From Larix kaempferi (Eukaryota; Streptophyta; Pinopsida; Pinales; Pinaceae), in assembly GCA_027924585.1 (NCBI GenBank), contig BSBM01000877.1, positions 8,420,001 through 8,484,000 of the forward strand: a DNA stretch of 64,000 nt. The letters run 5' to 3'. The first letter of the stretch is position 1, and each line of letters starts with the position of its first letter. Under the pieces are notes generated by a model. That model did no database searches. It was not told where the DNA came from and was given only the letters and a program-made list of their open reading frames with translations. The position numbers and the translations under genes were made by a program. This document shows, piece by piece, positions 42,526 to 53,530 of the stretch.

Positions 42526-44547
42526 ATTCATAAGATGACGGCTGTAGTATCTTCTGTATTCTAAATAATTCGGTTCCCCCACCAAGGGAAGATTGTAACA
42601 ATCGATCAACTAGATTACTGCACGCTTGAAACTGGTCTCCACTAGAATGTACCTTTTGTAGGGGATTCAACGACGGTGATTCAGGATGTTGGGGTAGGAA
42701 TGTTTAAAGACTCATCCCTTTTGGGAACTTTTCCAATTCCACCGCCAATATTAACCCCTAACACTGCTCTAATTTTCACCATTACATCGGAAGTGTACTT
42801 CCCATTAAGAATTTTTTCTAATTCCATTTCGGAGGTTGGTTCCACCTCATCGGTAGGAACCTCCGAAGAAAACACCTTATATAAACAAAATGATGGAAAG
42901 ACATATACTTCTGCACACCAGGAGGAAACGGAGAGTAGTGTTCCCTTGTCTACCGTAGAGCTTGCTTATCAAGTTATTCAAATGGCCTCAGTAGAACCGG
43001 ATCAAAATCCTCCCAAGATGGAGCAATATGATCCCTATACTTCATCTATTTGGGCCTTGAACTCTCAAAGTAACCATGATATCCTAGATCAAACTTTTTC
43101 TTCGGATGAAGCCATCTTAGAGGTTATGAACATCTCAGAACGACCCTGGGAGGAGATGCATCACAAATCATTGTTTCTTCCTAAGATAGACTCATTAGAA
43201 GTTAAACCTGAAAATTTTTACTTCAATGAAGACAACAATAAGTACCAATGCCCTGTCCGAATCTATGATGTGAATTCAGAAGGCAATTTGGCGAACATTT
43301 TGAAAACCATCCAAATTGATATATCTATCAAACCTGGCATCGTTGAGTACATCAACATAGGTGCGGATTGTTCTCCTGAGGAAATAAAATTTTACACTGC
43401 TTTATTTAAAAAGTTTTGTGATGTATTTGCATGGTCTTATGAAGAAATGCTAGGCATCGATCCCAGTATTGTAGAACATGAGATCAAAACCTATCCTAAT
43501 TCCAAACCTATGCAGGAAAAACTACAGCCAATGAACCCTAAGAAGTCTGCTGCCATTAAGGCCGAGGTCGAAAAGCTTTTAAAATCTAAATTCATCTATC
43601 CTGTTCCTTTGACTGATTGGGTATCTAATCCAGTTCCCGTTAACAAAAAACAAGGAAATATCCGGGTTTGTACCGATTTTAGAGATCTGAACTTAGCTTG
43701 TCCCAAAGATAACTATCCCACACCCTTCATTGATCAGATCATTGATGAATATGCCGGGAATGAAATCTTCTCGTTTATGGACGGCTTCTCCGGTTACAAC
43801 CAAATCCAGATAAAAAAGGAAGACCAACATAAAACAATGTTTATTTTTCCTTGGGGGACCTTCACTTATAGAAAAATGCCATTCGGCCTTAAAAACGCCG
43901 GAGCTACTTTTCAAAGAGCCATGTCATATGCATTTCACGACATTAAAGACATCGTTGAGGTTTACCTTGATGATTTGGCAGCTAAATCTAAAAAGAGAGC
44001 TGAACATGGTGCACATTTACAGGCCATCTTTGAGCGTTGTCGCAAGTACAACATTAGATTAAATCCACATAAATGCATGTTTTGTGTTGACTTTGGGAGG
44101 TTACTTGGGTTCATAGTGTCCCAAAAAGGGATCATGGTTGATCCCATCAAGGTTGAGGCAATACTTCAGTTGCCTTCCTCGAAAACAATCACTCAACTTC
44201 AAAGCCTTCAAGGGAAAGCTAACTACTTGAGGATATTTATCGAGAATTTTGCTGAAAAAGCTAAACGTTTCATGCGTCTCTTAAAACAAGATGCAATATT
44301 CATATGGGATGACCAAGCTCAACATTCATTTGATGAAATAAAGAAAGCTTTGGTCTCTGCCTCGATGCTTAGTCCACCAAACTATAGTGGAGACTTTCTG
44401 CTATATTTGGCTGCATCTCCTTCCACAATTGGAATGGTCTTAGCACAAGAAGACGAATCATCTCAAGAACATGTTATTTACTATCTTGAGGTATTCCCAG
44501 GTAGAGAAATTGGCCTTGGCCGCAGTCCATGTTGTCCAACGACTTAG
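42526..44547 (+). pseudogene. Ty3/gypsy pol: reverse transcriptase
   Basis: This 623-codon open frame (from 42676) spans a protease-RT linker and a nearly complete RT: FRDLNLACPKDNYPTPFID, FSFMDGFSGYNQIQIKK, MPFGLKNAGATFQRAMS and the active site VYLDDLAAKS (about 43963-43980). The first RNase H begins with LLYLAASPSTIGMVLAQ, where the first catalytic Asp is replaced by Ala. The frame shifts at about 44490, ending in unrelated residues at 44547. Stops between 42526 and 42675 separate it from the protease. Confidence 0.93.
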
Positions 44548-45442
44548 ACATTACATACTTCTAAGGAAAACAACCATAGTGGCTGAAATGAACCCCATGA
44601 AACACATTTTGTCCCGCCATGTCATTGGTGGCAAATACTCAAAATGGATAGTAATTTTACAAGAATTTGACCTTGAATTCAAAAACACTAAAGCCAAGAA
44701 GTTGTTGGCATTTGCTGAATTAATGTCTGAGTTACCCATAGAGAAGGAGAGTACTATATCTGTTGAAACTTGGGCAGACGAACATGTATTCCTCATTGCA
44801 ACTTTTGATCCTTGGTATGGAGCATTCATTATATATCTTCAAACCCAAAAGATCGATCCTCAGCTTTCTAATATTGAACGACGTCGTATTCGACACCGAT
44901 CTCGAAGATACTTCATCATCGGGGATACTTTGTATCGTCGAGGCATTGATATGATATTAATACGTTGTTTAGTGCATCAAGAAGCTGAACAAGTGTTGAA
45001 TGATTGCCATGCTGGGGCATGTGGTGGTCATCTTCCTGGGTTGGCAACCGCGCAAAAAATCTTACGTGCGGGATACTTTTGGCCCACAATTTTCAAAGAT
45101 TGCATTAATGCCGTCAAAAAGTGTCATCCTTGCCAAATTTACACAAGAAAAATGCACGAACACCCTGCTCCTTTACACCCTGTAGTAACCGTGGGTCCAT
45201 TTTCAAAATGGGCCATTGATTATATAGCGGTCAACCCACCATTAGTCGATGGCCACCACTACATCATCGTAGCAATGGACTACTTCACCAAGTGGGCTGA
45301 GGCAATGCCTACATTCAATTGCACGGGTAAAACTGCAGCATATTTTTTATTCAATCATGTAATAGCAAGGTTGGTGTACCCAAAGAGATCACTACCGACA
45401 ATGGAAGTCATTTTAGGAATTCCTGTACGGATGAACTTATAG
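44480..45442 (+). pseudogene. Ty3/gypsy pol: RNase H end and integrase N-half
   Basis: Continuing in another frame: EKLALAAVHVVQRLRHYILL, then KYSKWIVILQEFDLEF and FAELMSELP (rest of the first RNase H), then integrase with the zinc-binding region (HAGACGGHLPGLATAQKIL, CHPCQ) and core residue Asp in WAIDYIAV. HHYIIVAMDYFTKWAEAMPT follows. A one-base loss near 45372 (expected Phe-Gly-Val codons) shifts the frame just before the second catalytic Asp. Confidence 0.92.
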
Positions 45443-46056
45443 ACCGGTTAGGATTACGACAGGACTTGTCTTCGCCATATTATCCTCAAGCTAACGGACA
45501 AGTAGAATCCATCAACAAAGTTTTGAAAACTATGTTACAGAGGACGATTAATAAAAACAAGAATAACTGGCACTTGATGTTGTTTACTGCTCTTTGGGCT
45601 TACCGAACAACCGCTAAAAATGCAACCGGATTCACTCCTTTCCAACTTGTTTATGGAGAAGAAGATGTGTTTCCAATTGAATGTGAAATCCCATCATTAA
45701 AGATCGTTGTCGAACTCCTACCTAACACTTCTACTGAAGAGGAAAGGCTCCTCCATCTCCATTCTCTTGATGAAACTAGAAGGGAGGCTTCTCTAAATAT
45801 AGAAGCACACAAGAAGAGGGTCAAAACACAATATGACAAGTCCATTCATCCCTGAGTCTTTTCTAAAGGCGATCTGGTTTTAGTTTATGACCAAGACCAA
45901 GATAAAATAGGAGAGGGAAAATTTGTACCTAAATGGTTTGGCCCACTTGTTGTCAAAACTGTCTTAAAAAAGGGAGCTTATGAATTGGTCAATTTTGATG
46001 GGGAACCCATGTCGGAGATAAGAAATGGCCTCTATTTGAAGAAGTACTTCGCGTAG
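45375..46056 (+). pseudogene. Ty3/gypsy pol: integrase C-half
   Basis: In the new frame: TDNGSHFRN with the second Asp, and SSPYYPQANGQVESINK with the catalytic Glu, exactly 35 residues between Asp and Glu. Then NWHLMLFTALWAYRTT and ATGFTPFQLVYG follow. TGA at 45853 stands where an Arg codon (CGA) is expected. The C-terminal part continues after it (GDLVLVYDQDQDK, then RNGLYLKKYFA) to TAG at 46054. The D-D-35-E triad is complete. Confidence 0.93.
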
Positions 46057-46169
46057 GCACTGATGCCTCACACCACTTGTTGTATTATGTTGTATTCTTT
46101 GTATAAACTTTTTGTACTTTAGTTATTTCGGGAACACACTTATCTTGCTTGGCATTGTCACTTTGGTAG

Positions 46170-46592
46170 ATGGCACAAGAATCTTTCACATATTTGGGAT
46201 ATGCGGATGGCGCCAGTCGTAGTTCTCCGAACATTGCTTCCGCTGCATGGGTCGTTTTTACACCTAATAACGAGGTTCTTAGTTCAGGAGGCATTTTTCT
46301 CAGATCTGCAACCAACAATGTTGCAGAATATAGCGCAGTCATTGAGATTCTTGTCGAGGCTATCACCCTTGGCATCCGACGAATAATCGTCAAACTGGAC
46401 TCAGAATTAGTTGTATCCCAGTTAAATGGTCAGTATCAGGTTCAAAATCCTACACTGTTCAGAAAGTTTCTACGAGTACGTCTTTTAGAGCGTCGGTTCG
46501 AGTTTATTGAATATATACACGTTCCTAGAAGACTGGATAGTTTGGCTGATTCTTTAGCCAACTATGTACTTGATTGGCATCTAAGTCATTAA
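46170..46592 (+). CDS. Additional RNase H after the integrase
   Basis: An intact 140-residue open frame. It contains YADGASRSS (Asp13), TNNVAEYSAVIE (Glu53), VKLDSELVVSQLNGQYQV (Asp77) and RLDSLADSLAN (Asp127): the four catalytic carboxylates of an RNase HI-type domain, resembling the archaeal-like RNase H (aRNH) known from plant Tat-lineage gypsy elements. It lies about 110 bp after the integrase stop in its own frame with its own Met. It would remove RNA from RNA-DNA hybrids during reverse transcription. The element's first RNase H lacks a catalytic Asp, so this copy may carry the activity. How it is translated (separate message, readthrough or fusion) is unknown. Confidence 0.88.
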   Translation: MAQESFTYLGYADGASRSSPNIASAAWVVFTPNNEVLSSGGIFLRSATNNVAEYSAVIEILVEAITLGIRRIIVKLDSELVVSQLNGQYQVQNPTLFRKFLRVRLLERRFEFIEYIHVPRRLDSLADSLANYVLDWHLSH

Positions 46593-48802
46593 CATCATAC
46601 CAAAAAGCAAGCATGTACATTATTTCATGGCCATTTTAATTGAACACATCATTTAAGGACATAAGTAAAACCGAAATAACTTAGCTTACATCATAACCCA
46701 AAAAGTGTGTAAATTTTGCACACACCAAAAAGAATAGTGTAAATACTTTTCTCTTTTTGTTTCTTTTTCTTACAGATAACACCCAAAAAATGTTCATACA
46801 AACAAAAAATGAAAAAAAAAATTGGAAAAATTCGAAAACATGGAAATTGTTTCAAAATTTTCTAGTTGGACATCGAAACTAACCCACTACTGGCAGATCA
46901 AAGACTAAAGGTTCACAGCTTCTAGAAATTCAAGATGAAAGAAGATGCTTCCTCTCATACATTGGCTGCACTACAAATGCATATGGTAAATCATGAGTAT
47001 TTCTTACTTATCTTTTATTCATACATGAACAAACCGTATCCTTTTGAATGATAGAAAGATGCATAACTCCTCAATTTCAGCTATCTTTTTAGATATTAAA
47101 TGCACGTCTGAACTAGTGTCTAACTCAAATGTTGGCTAGTGAAATATTTTTGATTTCAGGACTTGAAGACTTTGACAGTTCAAACTATTTGATTCAGGTA
47201 GTTGAGACAAACCATGATTCATGATGATCTATGATTTTGGCATTTTTCACAAGACTCAAGTTGAAGTAAACCTCATTGAACCATTCCTACTTAACCATTT
47301 CACCAAATTGGATAACCTCAGTCACATGGTATTACTTCACCGTCCGTCGACACATAATCCTGCTTCAGATAACCTACCTGGGAAAGGAACAACTGTAAGA
47401 GTGTGCACAACTAGATTAGCCCTTGTTTGCAATATGGATCTTTGCCTTGGCCTAATCCGTACCCTTGAAAAATAGGCGTACGCCCATGCAACACTCGTTC
47501 CTTCCTATGTATCATAGCATTCTTTATTCTTTTTTACAAAAAATGAAAAAGCATAAAAATTAAAAAACACAAAAATCAAAAACGGTAGAGACTTGAACCA
47601 CTTCATAATATAATCCTTGGAGAAAATGGAAACAGTCAGTCCTTGTCACCCTTGAACACGACACATAATTTGGTCTCCACTGTCAAGTACACCATCTACA
47701 TTTGCTTTAGGAAACTGTACCAGTATTTTGATCAAATCTCCACCGATGGGTTATCCTTCCCATCACCAATGGAGCTTTTTGTTAATGCATCTGGCATTAA
47801 CAGATTTCATTAAGGTCGGTTACTCAAAGTCCTATGTTTCCAAGTGTCCATTCTACGTCGTGTTACGTGTTCAAGGGATGTCCAAACCGAGTCGGCCATT
47901 CCTCAAATATTCTTGCCCAATCATGTCGGCCTTTCTTGTGTCAATATACAATGTTGGATCTTGCATTTCTACCAAATTATATCATACTATTGATCTATGT
48001 TTCGTATCAGTTGATGTGGGATACACCAATGCCCTCCTTCCGATGGATCTATTCCTATCGACATCAAATCATTATCTGGGATATGGATCTAAAAACCCAA
48101 GAGTACCTTGGTTCTTGCAGTCATTAGTGGCAGGTTTCCTCGCAAATGACAGTGGGTATACATCAATGACCCCTGATTGTTTGATTCTATAAGTGTTCGA
48201 CTTCATAACATCTATTCACACTTGTCAGTTTGTACTCAGTACCTTAGATTCCATCATCATTATCGGTGGGTCTCTTCGCGTATGTTAACGGTATACATCA
48301 ATGACCGGTAATCAGATGGTGTTTTATTATGCTCGACATCAGATCATTTATTTGCATGATATAAACTCATACTATCGTCAGTTTGTATTGAAGACCTTGG
48401 GAAAAACAGTTGTATCACTCATCGATATACTGCCCAAGCTGCGCAAGATTAGACTATCATGTCAGAAGTTCAATAAAGAATTTGTTCTTGCACTCATCAA
48501 AGTGCATGTTTACATTTTAGAAAAATTTGCTTTTGACATGGATCCACATGTATTGTTCGTGGCCATGCTTGTTTACTGCTGAGCATGGGTATGCCTGCCT
48601 CAGGAAGATATTGTATATTTGAGAAATTGCTATGTTTTGCAGGTGTGATCCTCAATCCTGTGCCTATGAGTTTTCCTTCCCTTATCCTTGCTTTGAACGA
48701 TAAAGAGTATCAATACAAAGAGTATCAGTATACCGAGTATAAATTTCAGTAATGTATTTTGGCCCTTAGCTCCGCTTCGAACCTCACACATTAGGGGGAA
48801 TA
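46593..48802 (+). other. Long 3' region of the gypsy element
   Basis: About 2.2 kb between the extra RNase H and the 3' LTR, with open frames up to 154 codons at 47728-48192 but no recognisable domain and no convincing envelope-like membrane protein. GGTATACATCAATGACC (48157 and 48289), with TCAGTTTGTA nearby, marks an old internal duplication. Long 3' non-coding regions are common in the Athila/Tat branch. Confidence 0.6.
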
Positions 48803-49376
48803 TGTTAACAATCAAAATGACACCCTTAACTAAGTGAAGGAGCAACATATGTTTACCATGCACCCGTGACAGGAAAGTCATGACACAAGTTCAGTCAACG
48901 ACGAATCCTCTTTGAGAAATACATTAAAATGCATAAATTGTGTTTAAAACATCCTAAGTGGTGCAAAAAAGCCTAAAAACTATTGAAAAGTGGGTTTTCA
49001 AGTAAAAATGATCTAAAATCAGGAAAATAGACTATCCCACACTCAAAAGAGAAACCTAAGGCTCATTCCCCAATGCTATATAAGAAAGGCATGGGAGGCA
49101 TGGTAAAAGGAGACAAGAAGAGCAAAGGCATGCTGAGGAGATTCTGAAGGAAGAAAAGAGCTCAAATTCTTCGAAAGCAAGGGTGAAGAAAGGGAAGCTC
49201 ATTTGCAATGGAGAAAGTATTCTCACCTAGGTCCATGGTAAGAATGTATTTCTCCATTATTTTAATATGAAGTAGTTCAAGTTTCTACCATTTCAGTGTT
49301 GAGTATTGGCTTATCTTGTTGTGAGATCTCATTCTAATTCTGAAATGTTGTGAGATCTCAATGAATGTTTACTGAA
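48803..49376 (+). repeat. 3' LTR of the gypsy element
   Basis: About 574 bp, longer than the 5' LTR mainly through an 11-bp insertion (around 48925) and a local rearrangement near 49317 that duplicates TTGTGAGATCTC. It ends at the same GTTTACTGAA, where copia coding sequence begins at once. Confidence 0.88.
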
Positions 49377-49377
49377 A

Positions 49378-50172
49378 TATGATTCCGACCTGTTATTGAA
49401 GTTTAATATGGCTGAATGTAAGGATTCCCCATTCCCATTCCTCTCAGGAATCAGTCTTGAGGAGGGAGATTCTACACCACTTGTAGATTGCAGTATGTAT
49501 CGACAGTTGATTGGTTCACTACTTTATTTGACACACTCAAGGCCTGATATTTCATATGCCGTGACTGCCGTGTCAAGGTATATGCAACATCCCCATGAGC
49601 TTCATTGGCGAGCAGCCAAGCGGATCTTGTAGTATGTGCAAGGTACGAAATATTTTGGCATACATTATGCTGCAGATTCTGAGCTTGATTTCATTGGTTT
49701 TACTGATTCAGATTGGGCAGGTGATAGCATTGATCAGAAGTCCACTTCCGGTTATGTTTTCATGATTGGTCATGGTGCTATTTGCTGGTCCAACAAAAAG
49801 CAGGCAGCCATTGCACTTTCTTCAGCAGAGGCAGAGTATCGAGGGGCAGTCAATGCCTGCATTCAGGCAGTTTGGTTGCAGGGTATTCTTTTCGAGTTTG
49901 GTTTTGGTGGCACTACTTAGACTGTCCTATTTTGTGACAATCAAAGTGCTATCAAGATCTCCACAGATCCAGTTCAGCGGCAGAGGACCAAACACATTGA
50001 GATTCATATGCATTACATTCGACAGTTGGTGCATGATTGCACCATCATTCTGCAATATTGCCCTACTGATGAGCAAATTGCAGACATCTTCACCAAGAGC
50101 TTCACTGAGAAGAAGTTCTCTTACCTCCATTCACTGTTGGGGGTGAGTTCCATCATGGTGGAGACAAATTGA
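49378..50172 (+). pseudogene. Ty1/copia pol 3' end (RT end and RNase H)
   Basis: Starts abruptly with YDSDLLLKFNMAECKDSPFP, then YRQLIGSLLYLTHSRPDISY, SRYMQHPHELHWRAAKRIL, GFTDSDWAGDSIDQKSTSGY, ALSSAEAEYRGAVNA, LFCDNQSAIKIS, TKHIEIHMHYIR and ADIFTKSF, ending in TGA at 50170. This is the usual order of copia RNase H with DSDWAG and SSAEAEY. Two in-frame stops (49630 and 49918) and no frameshift. All upstream parts (gag, protease, integrase, most of RT) are missing, cut at the gypsy LTR border. Confidence 0.93.
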
Positions 50173-50348
50173 TCCATTATTATGCTTTAGCTTGAGGGGG
50201 GGCTTTCTCCCCACTGGGTTTTCCCTCTTTCCTCACTTAGTTTATTTTCAGCATTTTTTGGATTATTGTATTGGGGTGACCTTTGGTCTTAGTTACCAGG
50301 GCCCCACATTTTTTTTTTTTGCACATCATAGTCTAGCTTGAGGGGGGG

Positions 50349-51082
50349 TGTTCGGATATCCACATCATCTTTTTCAGGATCTTGCATGCAATTAGGGTTT
50401 GGATGCAAATTCTAGGGTTTGCATGCACTTTGCATGCATCCCAGTCACCAGGTTGATGCCTCCAACACCTTAGCCACCTTATTCTAGCACCCGGGAGCTT
50501 CTTACATTAGTTCATTAGGCCTCCTAGTCAGGAAGGTGTCCACTTCTCACCTACTGCTAGAGAAGGGCGCACTTCTTCACCTACCACTACAGTTCCACTT
50601 CAGTTACACTCAGTTAGCTCCGATTCTCCTGATTTGAGGCTAGTTTCACTCCCGACTAACTATTTCACTCCGTTGGACCTCCAGATTGACTAGATGACTT
50701 GTTCTAAATTCAGTTAGCCTCCCATGCACCCTCCACTGAGTCCACTTCCCTATATCAGTGCTACACACTCCAGTTACACATGTTACACTCAGTTAGACTC
50801 AGATTGACACCTAGATGACTGGTTCTTGTGCATTGATGACCACCACTGATTGATGATAAGGACTCCTAGTTGGAGTCAAGCTACTCCATTCAGTGATTCG
50901 AATGACCTCCTTAGGAAATTCGAATTGCTCAGTCATTGTTACTGTATTGTATTGTAATTATTCACCCTCATTGGGATATTGAGCACTGATGCATGCTTTG
51001 CACAGTTTTACACCATTTTTCTGAGTTTCATCTATTGTGATTGATTTACTTGTTCATTAGATCTCCTGTGACTAATTTTACA
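50349..51082 (+). repeat. Copia 3' LTR (probable)
   Basis: TGTTCGGATATCC follows the polypurine tract GCTTGAGGGGGGG (50336-50348). A second, similar tract occurs at 50191-50202. The right border is placed at ...TTTTACA (51082), because sequence after it (TAATCCACCAG) is coding sequence of the minus-strand LINE. That gives a 734-bp LTR of TG...CA form. TAATC (51083-51087) would be the target duplication, but the other copy is lost. Confidence 0.7.
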
Positions 51083-51310
51083 TAATCCACCAGATATACC
51101 AAGTGAGCTTACTGCCACAAATTCCCACCCAGGTAAAATGGCCGCTAGTTTTTTAACCCCGCAAATATTCTCGCACATAGTCTCTTGCAACATAATTAAT
51201 TCAGGGTTAGTAGTCTTGAATAAATTGGTTAAGGCCCTAACCCTAGAATCCTTCCCTAATCCTCTAACATTTAGGGTTAAAATAATAATTTCTAACCCCC
51301 CAAAAGAGGC
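51083..51310 (-). pseudogene. LINE endonuclease N-terminal part
   Basis: Minus strand: IIILTLNVRGLGKDSRVRAL, PELIMLQETM and VAVSSLGISGGL match the start of the apurinic-like endonuclease of plant L1 ORF2, with the active-site Asn (LNVRG) and Glu (QET). It is cut by the copia LTR. About 130 codons of the domain between this point and DHWPIFF at 41055 are not present anywhere in the window. Confidence 0.88.
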
Positions 51311-52862
51311 AAATCTGCTCCAAGGGCCTCATTTGATTCAGTTGAAAAACGACAAATTCCAATACCAGGGTCATCAATTCCAGTTGAAACAGGAATGCAG
51401 CTAATATCTTCCCCATCCTGAGAAACAACCCTAGGTTTTCTTCTGTTTTTTCTGATAGTAACATTAAAAAAATGATCATTTTTAATAGGTTTCACATTAA
51501 GGTTTGTGGAAGGGTTCTTCGAAAACACCGTTAAAGGCATAAAAGGGATGATTGCAGGAGCAGTATCATAACCGTTATCAGTTAGGACAACCTTCTCTTC
51601 TAGAGTAAAAACCCTCACCGTCTCAACGGAGGAAGACAAGCCATGGCTGGAAACAAGCTCTGAAAAAACACAAGTATCCTCCGACTCCACATTTAAGAAA
51701 GACCCTCCACAAATCCGAGCAGGACTAGACCCGTGCAGAGTACGAGTACCCCCCAAAACATTATCAACCTCAACAGATGAATTATCAATTTTAGAACCCC
51801 TTAAGTTTAATGTAACTTCGCCACTTGAAATCCGTCTATCAAGGGATTTTTCAGCCTCCACGTAAAAATCCAACTCATCCTTTGTTACATATTTATACGG
51901 AGTGACAGAATCAAGAGTTAACTTACCCGTAGATATAATTGCAAGCGAAGAATACCCAAATTGAGTATTGGAATGATTCGTCGAATCAGGTCCCGAAAGC
52001 TCAAAGGAAACACCATCACTAACCATCCGTAGCAAATATGGGCATCTTGCCCTAACATGCCCCGTATCCCTACAGTTAAAGCACCGGAATGGAATTTTGT
52101 AGTATTCCATTTTTTTTCTGAAAGGTCACCCCTCTCCAATGCACTTCTACTTCCGCAGGAAAACCCTTAGCCATGTCAAATTCAACCATCACACAAGCCA
52201 CCCTTTTATCTACTCCACACAGGGATTTTTTTTCAATTCTAATGTAATGCCCCACCAAATTAGCTAGACCAATAAGGATATTCTTTGTCCATAGAGCAAT
52301 GGGTATCCCAAGAACCAGCATCCAAAGATGTCTATGCACTTGCTTCTCTTTCAAGGGGTCGAAATAAATGTGCCAACGCTTCAAGTTCAACAAGCCTTCT
52401 TTGAAGATCCATTTGCATTCCAGGATAGTCCCAATGTGGCCAGGCTCCAAAAATACAAAGATAATCCACCCATTTAGAAATAAATTTACCCTAGGCGCCA
52501 TCTCAAGCAAAGGAGCCCATTGTTGGTGAACCCACTCAAGAATTTCGTTGCGGCTTCCTGAAGTGAATTCTATACTTCTACCAATGCCCTATTGTCTAAC
52601 ATCTCCACTCTCTCCAAATTTGTATTTTCCTCTATATAGAATTGTTCCAGTCCCTCCCGATCCTTGATAGCCTTCAACCTCCTCCTTCTTTGAGCCTTAA
52701 CACCATTGAGAACCCTCTTCTGTGAAAAATTCTCCCCCTCATCGGAGAGAGGAACCCCACCCGTCTAATAGTCTTTCCCCTCCCTCGACCTCCATAAACT
52801 CCCAAACCCCACATTCCAAGCATTGTTAGGGCTCGCATGCACCGAAGACTTTTGGAAAGCCA
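51292..52862 (-). pseudogene. LINE ORF1-like protein (DUF4283 and zinc knuckle)
   Basis: ORF1 proteins bind the element's RNA. A Met at 52862 begins MAFQKSSVHASPNNAW, then TAG at about 52767. An Arg/Lys-rich stretch follows (VKAQRRRRLKAIKDREGLEQ), a frameshift near 52590, then a DUF4283-type region (NEILEWVHQQWAPLLEMAP, WIIFVFLEP, HLWMLVLGIPIALWT). A frameshift at an A-run near 52110 leads to the zinc knuckle CFNCRDTGHVRARC (CX2CX4HX4C) and a poorly conserved tail ending at 51292. The order DUF4283 then CCHC is typical of plant LINE ORF1. Confidence 0.85.
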
Positions 52863-53294
52863 TGAAGTGGAAACATGACCGATAGTACCCTTGCCACCCA
52901 AAAATGACCGACACCTGTACTGAAGGGATCCAACACCCGTCCCACAAAAAACAAAAGTGTCTGCGGGCCCACCAGCACGACCGACAGGATATCAATGAAA
53001 AAAGTAAATAAAAAACTAAGAAGAGACTACCCAACCCAGAAAAAAAAAGAACCATAAAAAACCATCATAAAAAAACCAATGGCACTAACTGAAACAACCC
53101 TAGAACAGAAAGATCCAACCGAATGCAGTAAATAAAATCTGGTTCCCACTTTTTTTATTCTTGGTTGGTACTAGATTGATTCGAAGAATCAATTTGACTC
53201 CAAGATCTACTGCACTCAAGCTAATTTAAACTTCAACCAGGAAATCTAGCCAATGCCAAGAGCCTCCCCAAACCCTCGCCTCCGTTGTAACCAG

Positions 53295-53530
53295 TGATGA
53301 AGATGTCATTTTCAAAATATAAATAATAATTATTCAAATGAATTTCCTTGAAATATATATAGAAAATAAATATGAATAAAAGGAAATAATAATTTTGTAT
53401 AACCATTTTCACAATATAAAAATAATAATTATTCAAATGAGTTTCCTTGAAATATATATATAAAATAAATATGAATAAAAGGAAATAATAATTTTGTATA
53501 ACTATAATTAATGTAATAAAAATAAATTAA
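53295..53530. repeat. Dispersed AT-rich repeat, copy 2, segment C (duplicated)
   Basis: Matches 2125-2250 (TTTCCTTGAAATATATATA, AAAAGGAAATAA, TATAACTATAATTAATGTAAT). The unit is present twice in tandem with a period near 93 bp (53313 and 53406). Confidence 0.8.

Larger units (their letters stand above)
41075..49376 (+). mobile_element. Ty3/gypsy LTR retrotransposon, Tat-like, gag-deleted
   Basis: Two direct LTRs start TGTTAACAATC (41075 and 48803). Inside are gag end/protease, RT, RNase H, integrase and an extra RNase H, all plus strand. A purine-rich TTAGGGGGAATA precedes the 3' LTR. No tRNA primer site or most of gag is present after the 5' LTR, so that part was deleted. No target duplication is seen: CCTCC precedes the 5' LTR but does not follow the 3' LTR, and the two flanks belong to different elements. 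Confidence 0.92.
51083..53290 (-). mobile_element. Second L1-type LINE, 5' part (minus strand)
   Basis: 5' leader, ORF1 and the beginning of ORF2 of the LINE whose remainder is at 37412-41074. Removing the gypsy and copia insertions leaves about 5.9 kb, near full length for a plant L1. Confidence 0.88.

Noticed and set aside
47728-48192. 154-codon plus-strand frame in the gypsy 3' region, considered as an envelope-like gene
   Set aside because: No signal peptide followed by a membrane anchor, no known motif, and part of it is an internal duplication. Treated as non-coding 3' region.
51138-51404. 88-codon plus-strand frame
   Set aside because: It is antisense to the LINE endonuclease start, which has clear motif support on the minus strand.
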